39,975 bases of DNA, taken from positions 81,412 through 121,386 of the forward strand of contig CABVRZ010000007.1 in assembly GCA_902500775.1 (NCBI GenBank), in the 5' to 3' direction. The translations under genes and the position numbers were made by a program. The DNA comes from an uncultured Nitrospira sp. (GTDB taxonomy: Bacteria > Nitrospirota > Nitrospiria > Nitrospirales > Nitrospiraceae). Below are positions 25,752-34,471 of the stretch, in pieces; positions within the stretch are counted from its first letter, which is position 1, and each line of letters opens with the position of its first letter. Under the pieces are notes generated by a model, which saw only the letters and a program-made list of their open reading frames with translations, did no database searches and had not been told where the DNA came from.

Positions 25752-27182
25752 TCATGACAGGACCCACGTGTCTTTATTGCCTCCGCCTTGAGATGAATTC
25801 ACCACAAGAGAGCCTTTCCTCAACGCCACGCGTGTCATCCCTCCCGGCAACACAGATACATCACGGCCATACAACACGTACGGGCGGAGATCGACATGGC
25901 GTCCTTCTAGATGATCCTCCACGAGGGTGGGAACCCGCGAGAGGGCTAGGGTCGGTTGGGCGATATAGTTCCGCGGATCGGCTTCAATGCGCCGTGCACA
26001 GTCCTCCCGTTCTTGCTTGGAAGCCCGAGAACCAATCATCATCCCATAGCCACCAGCTTCGTTAGTGGCTTTCACGACCAGCTGGTCCAAATGCTCCAAG
26101 ACATAGGTCCGATCTCGTCGATCTGAGCAGAGATAAGTCGGCACATTGGGGAGTATCGGTTCCTCCGCCAGGTAATAATTGATCATCTTTGGGACATAGG
26201 CATAAATGGCTTTATCGTCCGACACGCCAGTGCCAGGGGAGTTGGCAAGCGCTACCCTCCCTTTCTTGTATGATTCCATGAGTCCAGGGACTCCAAGCAG
26301 GGAATCGCGACGAAATGCCAGCGGATCGAGAAACTCATCGTTGATCCGTCGATAGATGATGTCGACGCGTTGGGATCCTTTGGTGGTGCGCATATGGACA
26401 AATCCATCCACTACCACCAGATCATTGGCTTCGACCAATTCTACCCCCATCTTTTGGGCGAGCAGTGAATGTTCGTAATAGGCCGAATTGAAGATGCCGG
26501 GTGTGAGAATCACAATGGTCGGATCGGGAAGTTCCGAAAGGGAACGAAGGGTCTCCAGGAGTTGACTCGGATATCCATCCACTGGCCGAACACGATACGC
26601 CTCGAACAACTCAGGGAATGTCCGTTTCATGACCTGTCTTGCCTCCAACACATAGGCGACCCCAGACGGGCACCTGGTGTTGTCTTCGAGGACGTAGTAC
26701 TGACCATCGCTAATCCGGACGAGATCGATTCCCGCAATGTGGCACCAGATGCCGCGCGGTGGGCGCAGCCCCATGCAAGGTTGTAAAAAGCTCTTACTGG
26801 TATAAATCAGCTCACTGGGAATCACTCCATCTCTAAGGATTTTCTGATCGTGGTACACATCGTCGATAAACAAGTTCAACGCGCGGATGCGCTGGCAAAG
26901 CCCGGAGTCGATCCGTTCCCAATCTGACGCCGTGACGATCCGAGGAACAATGTCGAACGGAAATATCTGTTCATGGCCGTTATCGTTTCCATAGATTCCA
27001 AACGTCATTCCCATGTTGAGGATGACACGCTCCGCAGCCTCCTGACGTTTTCGTAGCTCTCCTTCAGGTAATGACGCGAATTTTTTGAGCAAAAGGGTGC
27101 TTCCAGGTCGTGGTTGTCCCTTCTCCTCGTACAATTCATCGTAAAATCCCTCAGGATCGTATTGCGAAAAGCTCATACCCAT
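25752..27182 (-). CDS. Circularly permuted type 2 ATP-grasp protein
   Basis: 476 residues. Recognisable blocks include QIFPFDIVPRIVTASDWERIDSGL, ALNLFIDDVYHDQKIL, YVLEDNTRCPSGVAYVLEAR, NSPGTGVSDDKAIYAYVPKMI and LVVKATNEAGGYGMMIG. It is the ATP-grasp (DUF404/407) family thought to form peptide bonds using an acyl-phosphate intermediate. It is the first gene of the Anbu operon. ATG 27182 has GGAG 8 bases upstream. Divergent from the rluD-like gene across about 186 bases. Confidence 0.92.
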   Translation of the reverse strand: MGMSFSQYDPEGFYDELYEEKGQPRPGSTLLLKKFASLPEGELRKRQEAAERVILNMGMTFGIYGNDNGHEQIFPFDIVPRIVTASDWERIDSGLCQRIRALNLFIDDVYHDQKILRDGVIPSELIYTSKSFLQPCMGLRPPRGIWCHIAGIDLVRISDGQYYVLEDNTRCPSGVAYVLEARQVMKRTFPELFEAYRVRPVDGYPSQLLETLRSLSELPDPTIVILTPGIFNSAYYEHSLLAQKMGVELVEANDLVVVDGFVHMRTTKGSQRVDIIYRRINDEFLDPLAFRRDSLLGVPGLMESYKKGRVALANSPGTGVSDDKAIYAYVPKMINYYLAEEPILPNVPTYLCSDRRDRTYVLEHLDQLVVKATNEAGGYGMMIGSRASKQEREDCARRIEADPRNYIAQPTLALSRVPTLVEDHLEGRHVDLRPYVLYGRDVSVLPGGMTRVALRKGSLVVNSSQGGGNKDTWVLS

Positions 27183-27338
27183 ATTTCTGGCTCCAAGAGC
27201 CGCACCCTAACAAAACGACTCGCTGGCTTCAACTGCTGTGATGAGAAAAAAGCTGAAGACGGAGAGGGAGACAAAGTTGTTTATCTGGCCTCCGACTGAG
27301 AAGCGAAGTACGTCGCCTGCACGGGCGGATTGCATTTA

Positions 27339-27354
27339 ACTAAAGGTCTTTAGT
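27339..27354. promoter_or_regulatory. Inverted repeat before the pseudouridine synthase gene
   Basis: ACTAAAG and CTTTAGT form perfect 7-bp arms around a GT centre, 14 bases before the ATG at 27369. It may be an operator in the divergent promoter region or an RNA hairpin near the start codon. Confidence 0.4.
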
Positions 27355-27368
27355 AGCGTGTCCTGTTC

Positions 27369-28373
27369 ATGATCACGGAATTTCTCATCACGGCCGGAGA
27401 GCAGCCCAAGCGGTTGGACATTTTTCTTGTCGGTCGAGAGCGAGACACCTCCCGGTCCGCGCTGCAGCGACTGATTGAACTGGGTCGTATACGGGTCAAC
27501 GACCAGGCCGTCAAACCAAGCCACAGGATCAAACCAGGGGATCGGATCACCATGGATATTCCGAAGCCGGAACCGCTCTCCATCCAGGGAGAGGCGATTC
27601 CCCTCGAGGTCCTGTTTGAGGACGATTCCCTTCTCATCTTGAATAAGCCACCAGGCATCGTGGTACACCCAGCACCAGGAAACTGGAGTGGGACCTTAGT
27701 GAATGCGCTCTTGCATCACTTCCAAACCTCGGGGGGGACGATTTCGACCATCGGTGGGAAGGAACGCCCTGGACTCGTTCATCGTTTGGATAAGGAAACC
27801 TCCGGGGTCATGGTGATCACCAAGACGGATGCTGCACATCGGGCCCTTGCGGCGCAGTTCAAGCTCCATACTATTACCAGAGTCTATGAAGCACTGGTTT
27901 GGGGGGTCCCTAAAAAAGGACGAGGCGTGATTGATCTGGCCATTGGTCGAGATAGTAAAGATCGGAAGAAATTCTCTTCCAGAACATCAAGTCCCAAAGC
28001 CTCGGTGACAGAATATGTGGTCACCCGACGATATGGTAAAGTGGCTGCGCATGTTCTTCTCTATCCGCAAACAGGGAGGACTCACCAGTTGCGGGTGCAT
28101 CTGACTTCATTAGGCCATCCTATTCTTGGCGATCGTACCTATGGGGGCAGCAAAGTGATGGCCCTTGTGGATCTCGAGGTCCCACGAGTGATGCTTCATG
28201 CCAGAACGCTAGGTTTTGTCCATCCAACGACTGCCGCTAGGGAGGAATTCACGCGGCCGTTCCCGACCGATATGGAGTACGTGATGCAGGAACTCGAGCG
28301 GCTCAATGGACCAACTGGTCGGACACTCGATAGTACAACGGCTGATTGCGCCACTGATGGGGAACAATGCTAA
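27369..28373 (+). CDS. rluD: RluD-type 23S rRNA pseudouridine synthase
   Basis: 334 residues. Residues about 14-65 form an S4 RNA-binding domain (RLDIFLVGRERDTSRSALQRLIELGRIRVN), and the catalytic domain from about 80 has the catalytic Asp141 in HRLDKETSG. Also typical are GRTHQLRVHLTSLGHPILGDRTYGG and the LHARTLGF block. It converts uridines in 23S rRNA to pseudouridine. The family includes RluA/C/D; the S4 domain plus length favours RluD, but the precise target is not certain. The next gene starts 7 bases before its stop. Confidence 0.9.
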   Translation: MITEFLITAGEQPKRLDIFLVGRERDTSRSALQRLIELGRIRVNDQAVKPSHRIKPGDRITMDIPKPEPLSIQGEAIPLEVLFEDDSLLILNKPPGIVVHPAPGNWSGTLVNALLHHFQTSGGTISTIGGKERPGLVHRLDKETSGVMVITKTDAAHRALAAQFKLHTITRVYEALVWGVPKKGRGVIDLAIGRDSKDRKKFSSRTSSPKASVTEYVVTRRYGKVAAHVLLYPQTGRTHQLRVHLTSLGHPILGDRTYGGSKVMALVDLEVPRVMLHARTLGFVHPTTAAREEFTRPFPTDMEYVMQELERLNGPTGRTLDSTTADCATDGEQC

Positions 28374-28786
28374 CCGCAGAGATAGTAGACGCAATCGGGG
28401 GCCTGACTGCTCATGTGAAAACCTATGCAGCGACACTTCCCTCCATCGTACATTTGACGGTCGTGCCCTACGGTGTGAAACCTACGACAGAGGCCGCCGA
28501 CAACTATGAGGGGATTGTCTCTCGGACACAACACCAGAGTGCCGGGACTCCCTACAAGGCACTCAATGAATCGCTCATATGTTCATTGGAAGCCTTCGAA
28601 CAAGGGAATTTGATCGGGACCGTTCAAGCGCTTCTTGCAGTGATTGACCATCTCGAGCGTATGCATCGAGACCAAGAGATTGAAGTCAGGCGACAGGATG
28701 AGAAGCGACTTGCGGAGTACCGCGTTGCCTTACGGAAAGTTCTTCCCGGTAACAAGCCTGAGCTGGAAGAAACTGGTGGAAGCTAG
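28367..28786 (+). CDS. Hypothetical protein downstream of rluD
   Basis: 139 residues of unknown family. The start overlaps the rluD end by 7 bases, so translation is coupled. The protein has a beta segment (SIVHLTVVPYGVKP), then two helices (about 65-95) and a charged C-terminal helix (HRDQEIEVRRQDEKRLAEYRVALRKVL). No catalytic motif is visible, and no role can be given. Confidence 0.65.
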   Translation: MLTAEIVDAIGGLTAHVKTYAATLPSIVHLTVVPYGVKPTTEAADNYEGIVSRTQHQSAGTPYKALNESLICSLEAFEQGNLIGTVQALLAVIDHLERMHRDQEIEVRRQDEKRLAEYRVALRKVLPGNKPELEETGGS

Positions 28787-28878
28787 TCAAGCGCAGTGAT
28801 GGGTGCCGAATCCTTCGTTTGCCGGATGGGCGCAACTCATACTTCGACACTCACGACTAAAAACTCAGAGACACGCGG

Positions 28879-29058
28879 TTAGTGCCCCATCTTTGGCCCT
28901 AAGGCATTGGCTCCAGTGGTGACCAGCTTGAATCGTGCGAGAGTTCCACAATGAGGACATTTCGCGCGAACCGTTTCATCGTCGAGCACCTCATACTCAT
29001 CCGCTCGTAGCCACATGAGTTGAAAGCATTTGGAACAGGTACGGACTTGCGTTGACAT
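28879..29058 (-). CDS. Small zinc-ribbon protein
   Basis: 59 residues, beginning MSTQVRTCSKCFQLMWLRADE and containing a second CPHC pair at 34-37. The two CxxC pairs (8-11 and 34-37) form a typical zinc ribbon. AGGA lies about 5 bases before the ATG at 29058. Alternative reading frames across this stretch are long but lack motifs. Its role could be nucleic-acid or protein binding. It lies convergent to the small gene after rluD and divergent from the GNAT gene, 48 bases away. Confidence 0.7.
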   Translation of the reverse strand: MSTQVRTCSKCFQLMWLRADEYEVLDDETVRAKCPHCGTLARFKLVTTGANALGPKMGH

Positions 29059-29106
29059 GGGTTTCCTCGTACACTCAGATCAATTCGGGGGATACTGTAG
29101 TATAAG

Positions 29107-29538
29107 ATGCCTCCAACCCTCAAGCCCGCTGTCACCTATTCTCACAAGGACCTTCCTGAAGCGTCGCAGCTTCTCGGACTCTTTCGTCAAGCTCCATGGG
29201 CGAAGGACCGATCCCTGGATGATGCGAAGGCGATGCTCCAACATACGGATCTCACCATCTGTGCCTGGGATGGCGAGCGACTGATTGGATTTGGGCGCGT
29301 CCTCACTGACTTTATCTACCGGGCGACGATTTGGGATGTGATTGTCGACCGGGCCTATCAAGGTCGGGGTGTCGGGAGCGAGATCGTCAAGCGGATTCTT
29401 CATCATCCACAACTGCAACGGGTTGAACTGTTTTGGCTCTGTACCAGGCGTCCTGGGTTTTATGAGCGACTGGGCTTCAGTTCCAAGGAACAGACCGGGA
29501 TGGTTTGGAGTCGAAGCAAAAACAGTCAGCTTGAGTAG
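29107..29538 (+). CDS. GNAT family N-acetyltransferase
   Basis: 143 residues with the GNAT fold: FGRVLTDFIYRATIWDVIVDRAYQGRGVGSEIVKRIL contains the acetyl-CoA pyrophosphate loop Q/RxxGxG/A (QGRGVG), and the C-terminal part RRPGFYERLGF is typical. The substrate is unknown. No strong ribosome binding site is visible. It is preceded by the divergent zinc-ribbon gene. Confidence 0.85.
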   Translation: MPPTLKPAVTYSHKDLPEASQLLGLFRQAPWAKDRSLDDAKAMLQHTDLTICAWDGERLIGFGRVLTDFIYRATIWDVIVDRAYQGRGVGSEIVKRILHHPQLQRVELFWLCTRRPGFYERLGFSSKEQTGMVWSRSKNSQLE

Positions 29539-29618
29539 GAAGAGAGATGAGAAGGTTGCGGTCTTTTGTCTTGGCGCTGAGTGGAGACTGTGCTCTCATC
29601 TTCCGTCCTGTCCGAGGT

Positions 29619-30248
29619 TCAGAAAAACATCTTTCCGCCAAACAAGAAGCCAAATGAAGAGGCGTTCCAGTCGTTGTTCTGGCCACCGGTGCCGGTCGTG
29701 TGCCCATCGTTCCGCTTATAGGCCCATTCCACATTGAGGGCAAGCCGTTCGGTAAGATGATAATCCGTTCCCCAGCCTAGTCGCCAGGCGAAGGTATTGC
29801 TCGGGCTGATCCGAACGGCTGTATCCTCACCAAAGCTATTCACGTTCACGCCGAAACTCATACTGACATACGGGCTGAAAGCCACCGATCGAACCGGACG
29901 AATCTCCACTGTTGGAAGGACCGAGACGATATCTTGATGTCCGAGGCTCAAATCCGGTTGTTCCACGCTCACTCCATGGCGCTCCCACTCAAGCATCATT
30001 CCCACTAAGAACCAGCGATTGAGGCTGTACATCGCTTGGAAGTTCACCAGTGGACCGATTGAGGTCGAGGTGCCTTCGGACAGCTGTTGCGTCAGTGGGG
30101 CAAATCCAGCCCGAAAGCCGAGCATCCATCTCCCTGGTTCAATCCCGCCAAATTCTTCCGCGGCAATAGTGCTTGAAAAGGGAAGGATCGAAGTCAGCAT
30201 CACCAACAGAACTGCTATTGTTCGTACTTGGTATCTCTGTCCTAACAT
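29619..30248 (-). CDS. Outer-membrane beta-barrel protein
   Basis: 209 residues. The signal peptide (TIAVLLVMLTSILPFSSTIAAEE) is followed by an eight-stranded-type barrel with alternating aromatic residues (MYSLNRWFLVGMMLEWERHG, SPYVSMSFGVNVNSF, TERLALNVEWAYKR). It ends in GKMFF, a typical C-terminal Phe signal for outer-membrane insertion. ATG 30248 follows AGAGAAGG by 7 bases; the longer frame back to 30518 has no signal peptide. Function unknown; OmpW/OmpX-like porin or structural protein possible. Confidence 0.8.
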   Translation of the reverse strand: MLGQRYQVRTIAVLLVMLTSILPFSSTIAAEEFGGIEPGRWMLGFRAGFAPLTQQLSEGTSTSIGPLVNFQAMYSLNRWFLVGMMLEWERHGVSVEQPDLSLGHQDIVSVLPTVEIRPVRSVAFSPYVSMSFGVNVNSFGEDTAVRISPSNTFAWRLGWGTDYHLTERLALNVEWAYKRNDGHTTGTGGQNNDWNASSFGFLFGGKMFF

Positions 30249-30379
30249 CGTACACCTTCTCTCTGGGAGTGCCTGCTCATATATATTTTGAATCCCTCGA
30301 AGTGGAGTCTTCTGAAGAGAACCACTGCGCTCGACCGTACAGATAGCACTCTGTGAAGCGCCGAACAAGGTGATTCCGG

Positions 30380-31210
30380 TTAATGAGCGTGAATGAGTCG
30401 TGCCCGTTTTGCTCGTTTTGGCGAGAAGAGGACTGCGGTAAAAAACATCGCTGTTGCTAGTAACACGATCGCCGGTCCTGAGGGGATATCCCAGACGGCA
30501 GAAATCAAGACCCCACATACCGAGGTTATGATTCCGATGAGTGCAGAGTACAGCGTCAGGGTCGTCAGACTATGGGTAAGTTGATAAGCGGTCGAAGCAG
30601 GAATCAAAATCATGGCGAATACGAGAATGGCACCAACTGTCTTGAGTGAGACGACAACGGTGAGGGCAACCAGCGTCAGTAGCAGAAAAAACATCTGTCG
30701 AGCCGGGACTCCGGACGCCTCGGCCATTTCCTGATCGAACGCGATGAAATAGAGTTCCTTGGCAAACAGCAGCAGGAGGCTCAACACCAGCACGCTCATT
30801 GCCCCGATGATACGAAGCTCCTCAGGCGTGACCGAAAGCACGCTGCCGAAGAGATAGCCGTACACCTCGGCATTGTAGGTCTTCATCAGCCCGATGAAGA
30901 GGATGCCCAGTGCCATGGTCGTTGTGTACAAAATGCCAATGGAGACATCCAGCTTCATCCTACCGCGTTCTTCAACCCAACCGGTAATCCAGACCGTAGC
31001 TAAGCCAAACAGAATGGCCAGAAACAAGGGAGGCCATCCCATTAAGTAACCAAGGGCGACTCCTGCAAATGCGGCATGGGACGTTCCCGCACCAACGAAG
31101 GCTAGCCCCCGTAGGACAACAAACACACCGATCACGGAGCAGAGCCCACCGACCATCGCGGCGGCGAGGAGAGAACGTTGCATGAAGTCATAGGCGAGGA
31201 GGTCGAGCAT
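30380..31210 (-). CDS. znuB: Metal ABC transporter permease (ZnuB/MntB family)
   Basis: 276 residues with 8 or so membrane helices. It begins MLDLLAYDFMQRSLLAAAMVGG and contains GLAFVGAGTSHAAFAGVALG, a typical block of the ABC-3 family. It pairs with the ATP-binding and solute-binding proteins of the same operon to import zinc or manganese. Zinc is more likely because of the His-rich segment in the binding protein. 15 bases separate it from the ATPase gene. Confidence 0.92.
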   Translation of the reverse strand: MLDLLAYDFMQRSLLAAAMVGGLCSVIGVFVVLRGLAFVGAGTSHAAFAGVALGYLMGWPPLFLAILFGLATVWITGWVEERGRMKLDVSIGILYTTTMALGILFIGLMKTYNAEVYGYLFGSVLSVTPEELRIIGAMSVLVLSLLLLFAKELYFIAFDQEMAEASGVPARQMFFLLLTLVALTVVVSLKTVGAILVFAMILIPASTAYQLTHSLTTLTLYSALIGIITSVCGVLISAVWDIPSGPAIVLLATAMFFTAVLFSPKRAKRARLIHAH

Positions 31211-31225
31211 AATGTATCGTTAGTA

Positions 31226-32044
31226 TTAGTGATGATGGTGGTAATCTTCGACGATGACAAGGTCGTTCTCTGTAATCACCAGCTCTTTGCCGTATACCTG
31301 ATGAAGGATTTCTGGCTTGAGGACTTCAGCAGGTGGACCGGCGGCAAAGAGCTTGGTCTTGAGAAGGACCAAGCGATCCACTCGTGAACGGATCATATTA
31401 ATATCGTGAGTGATCAGCAGTACCGTCAGCTTGAGTTCGTCATGAAGATGTTGGACGAGCTCAATGACGTTGTGTTGCATGGTGATATCCAACCCAGTCG
31501 TGGGCTCGTCAAGTATCAGGACTTTCGGTTGCTGGGCCAAGGCTCTGGCGATGAAGACCCGTTGTTGCTGCCCCCCCGATAGATGTCCGAGGGCCGTATC
31601 CTTGTGTGTCTCCATACCAACCTGGGCAAGGGCTTCCATCGCGATCTGACGATCCTTCTTTCCTGGACGCTTGAGAAGCCCCAGCGCGCCATAGCGTCCC
31701 ATCATGACCGTCTCGAGGACTGTCACCGGAAAGTTTCGATCCACGACCCCCTTTTGTGGGAGGTACCCGATTTGGGCCCGATGGTGGCAGCGGAGTTCGC
31801 TACAGGCACAGTCAAAGATGTGAAGATGACCCTCAACCGGTGGAAGCAATCCCAAGACGGCACGGCAGAGGGTGGTTTTGCCTGATCCATTGGGACCGAT
31901 CACACCAACGAACTCACCGTCGTAGATGGGCAGCGAAATATCCTTGAGAGCAATCAGCCCAGGAAAACCGAAGGACGCATGATCAAAACGAATGATCGGA
32001 TTACGACCATTGGAGTGGGATTCCCTTGTTTCTTCCGCAGACAT
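31226..32044 (-). CDS. znuC: Metal ABC transporter ATP-binding protein (ZnuC-like)
   Basis: 272 residues with Walker A GPNGSGKTT, signature LSGGQQQRV, Walker B VLILDEPTTGLD and the switch His in THDINMI. The extreme C-terminus is EDYHHHH, four consecutive His, which could bind metal. ATG 32044 has AGGA 9 bases upstream; a TTG farther upstream (32089) is less likely, and using it would overlap the next gene. It energises import with the permease. Confidence 0.92.
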   Translation of the reverse strand: MSAEETRESHSNGRNPIIRFDHASFGFPGLIALKDISLPIYDGEFVGVIGPNGSGKTTLCRAVLGLLPPVEGHLHIFDCACSELRCHHRAQIGYLPQKGVVDRNFPVTVLETVMMGRYGALGLLKRPGKKDRQIAMEALAQVGMETHKDTALGHLSGGQQQRVFIARALAQQPKVLILDEPTTGLDITMQHNVIELVQHLHDELKLTVLLITHDINMIRSRVDRLVLLKTKLFAAGPPAEVLKPEILHQVYGKELVITENDLVIVEDYHHHH

Positions 32045-32066
32045 GAATGGATATCCTGAAGGGCTG

Positions 32067-33026
32067 TTAGGCGGCTTCCAATGCACCAACTAATTGGAGC
32101 ACATTATAACGAAGCATGTCGAGGTAGCTATCAGTTCCCGGCATCCCACCCGGCATGGTGGTCAATACCACCACACGCGCCTTGGTGTCCCGCGACAGGA
32201 GTTCCGGGAGGCGTTGGCTCAGCTGGATTTCGGAGGCGATCACTCGGATACGTTGGTGATTAATCTTTGCAATCAACTGTTGTAGATGGAGGGCAGAAGG
32301 CTCTGTGCCTGACGGAGTGTGGATCGTGTCAATAATTTCGAGACTAAATCGCTTCGCCAAATAGGGCCAAGCCGGATGATGTGCGATGAAACGCCGATCC
32401 GAAAGGCGTTGCGTACGTATCATTAGCTCCTGTTGTAGTTGGTGGAGTCGGTGCAGATACGCGTCGTGGTTGGCCTGGAAATCAGCGGCATGGGCCGGAT
32501 CGGCGTCGATGAGCGCACGGGTGATGTGGTGCAGCATAATGACGACATTCGCAGGATCCAGCCAAATATGTGGGTTTCCACTGGACTCGGTCACATGCGC
32601 GCCGTGATGCACCGCTTCATGAAGATCTCCCCCATCGTGAAGAAGCTCTACGCCTTGAGACGTGGTGATCACGCGTAACTTGGCGCTACCCGCATTCTTC
32701 ACCAGAGACCCCACCCAGACCTCCAGTCCGAGACCCACTTCGAGTAGTAACGCCGCCTTCCGCACTGCGACCAAATCACTGGGTTTGGGGGAGTAGGTAT
32801 GCTCATTTTCGTAGCCGCTCAGCAAAGACTTCACCTGGACGAATGGACCGCCAACCTGTTCTGCCAGGTCTTTTAAGACGGGAATGGTGACGACGATGGG
32901 AATGGGGTCACGAGCTGCTGCCGTGGGTATGAAGAGGACGGACCCGATAGCAAGAGTCAGGAGAGAAATCACAAGGCCTTGTACGCGTGGATAGACAGCA
33001 GAAAACATCGGCGGCGACGGTATCAT
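32067..33026 (-). CDS. znuA: Zinc-type solute-binding protein
   Basis: 319 residues of the cluster A-I metal-binding family. A signal peptide (about 1-38) is followed by the lobe with His76 in YENEHTYSPKPSD, a short His-rich segment at about 130-144 (HDGGDLHEAVHHGAH), His153 in NPHIWLDP, His216-His217 in FIAHHPAW and Asp299 in GTDSYLDMLRYNV. These are typical zinc ligands, and the His-rich loop favours zinc over manganese. It feeds metal to the permease. It is the first gene of the operon. No clear Zur box was seen in the 248-base upstream gap. Confidence 0.9.
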   Translation of the reverse strand: MIPSPPMFSAVYPRVQGLVISLLTLAIGSVLFIPTAAARDPIPIVVTIPVLKDLAEQVGGPFVQVKSLLSGYENEHTYSPKPSDLVAVRKAALLLEVGLGLEVWVGSLVKNAGSAKLRVITTSQGVELLHDGGDLHEAVHHGAHVTESSGNPHIWLDPANVVIMLHHITRALIDADPAHAADFQANHDAYLHRLHQLQQELMIRTQRLSDRRFIAHHPAWPYLAKRFSLEIIDTIHTPSGTEPSALHLQQLIAKINHQRIRVIASEIQLSQRLPELLSRDTKARVVVLTTMPGGMPGTDSYLDMLRYNVLQLVGALEAA

Positions 33027-33274
33027 CCGGGTTTGGCGCTGTCAACGCTGTCTTGGGATTGCCGATCAGGGGGTGGCTTTATCGCTATCGAGATGGTTTG
33101 ACGACCGGATTGTACAGGGTCAGGAGCTGAACAAGATGAGAACCACACGTGAAGACTTTTGCAATCTCTGGATCGGCCCTGTCCATTCGTCTCCTTGACC
33201 ACCGGCGTGAGTTCCATTAGCGTAGTAGGCACCCGACCCATGAGATGTGATGTGGTGACGAAAGGATATCGCCG

Positions 33275-34465
33275 ATGAAGGTCGTTGGGCTTATGTCGGG
33301 AACGTCTGCCGATGGAGTCGATGCCGCATTGGTGTCGATTGTTCGGACAGCGACCCGCGTTGAGGTAGAGATGGGGGCATTCTATTCGCTTCCCTATCCA
33401 CGCTCGCTCCAACAGCGAGTCCTTTCGGCGTCGGTCTCAGGGACGGTCGCAGACCTCTGTCACCTGAATGCCCTCCTGGGAGAATGGTTTGCCAATGCTG
33501 CGTTAGGCGTCATTCGGGCTGCCCAGTTAACGACAGAAGAAGTTGACCTCATTGGATCTCATGGTCAGACGGTCCATCATCTGCCAAATGGGATTAAGGA
33601 TATGGGGGTTGGTGCAATCCGGTCCACCCTCCAAATTGCCGAGCCGGCCGTGATCGCGGAGAGGACTGGGATTACAACGGTGGCCAACTTCCGGCCCCGT
33701 GACATGGCAGCTGGAGGGCAAGGGGCTCCGCTGACGCCCGGGACCCATGCCTTGCTGTTTCAGCACGCTCGCCGTGGGCGACTCATCGTCAACCTCGGGG
33801 GGATTAGCAATGTAACCTACTTACCACGAGGCACCGGCGCAGACGGGCCGATCGCGTTTGACACAGGGCCGGCCAATATGGTTCTCGATGGCATTATGTT
33901 CCGGAGCACCAATGGTCGCGTTACCATGGACCGAGACGGCCGTCTGGCAACGAAAGGACGGGTCGACTCAAGATTATTGGCCAAACTGCTGGCCCACCCG
34001 TATCTGTCTCAGGCGCCACCTAAATCGACGGGCCGAGAAATGTTTGGCGAGGGGATGCAGGCGGAGTTACTCAGCTGGCCCCAGGCGAGTAAACTGTCGG
34101 TCGAGGATCTTTTGGCAACCTGTACCAGGTGGACCGCAGAGGCCATAGGTGCGGCCAGGCGTTGGATCAAGGGTGGGATCGATGATGTGATCGTCGGCGG
34201 CGGGGGAGTGAAAAATCGAGCCATTATGGAACACCTGAAAGACGTGTTTGCTCCAGTTCCAGTCACCACTTTTGAAGTGCAGGGCTGGGATAGTAAGGCG
34301 TTGGAGTCAGTGGCCTTTGCGATTTTGGCGTATCAAACCGTGATGGAACAGTGCGGAAACGTTCCAGCGGTGACAGGAGCGGCAGCACCCAGGCTGTTGG
34401 GGTGTATTGTCCCAAGTGGGCCAGGGTGGTATGAGCGATTACGTTCCAGCCGACGGAGAAAGTAG
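33275..34465 (+). CDS. anmK: Anhydro-N-acetylmuramic acid kinase
   Basis: 396 residues. The N-terminus LMSGTSADGVDAALVSI and blocks DLIGSHGQTVHHLP, TVANFRPRDMAAGGQGAPLTP, LIVNLGGISNVTYLP and AFDTGPANMVLDG match AnmK. It phosphorylates 1,6-anhydro-MurNAc from recycled peptidoglycan and yields MurNAc-6-phosphate. AAGGATATCGCCG precedes the ATG. Downstream is a DUF2726 gene 6 bases away. Confidence 0.95.
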   Translation: MKVVGLMSGTSADGVDAALVSIVRTATRVEVEMGAFYSLPYPRSLQQRVLSASVSGTVADLCHLNALLGEWFANAALGVIRAAQLTTEEVDLIGSHGQTVHHLPNGIKDMGVGAIRSTLQIAEPAVIAERTGITTVANFRPRDMAAGGQGAPLTPGTHALLFQHARRGRLIVNLGGISNVTYLPRGTGADGPIAFDTGPANMVLDGIMFRSTNGRVTMDRDGRLATKGRVDSRLLAKLLAHPYLSQAPPKSTGREMFGEGMQAELLSWPQASKLSVEDLLATCTRWTAEAIGAARRWIKGGIDDVIVGGGGVKNRAIMEHLKDVFAPVPVTTFEVQGWDSKALESVAFAILAYQTVMEQCGNVPAVTGAAAPRLLGCIVPSGPGWYERLRSSRRRK

Positions 34466-34471
34466 AGGACA

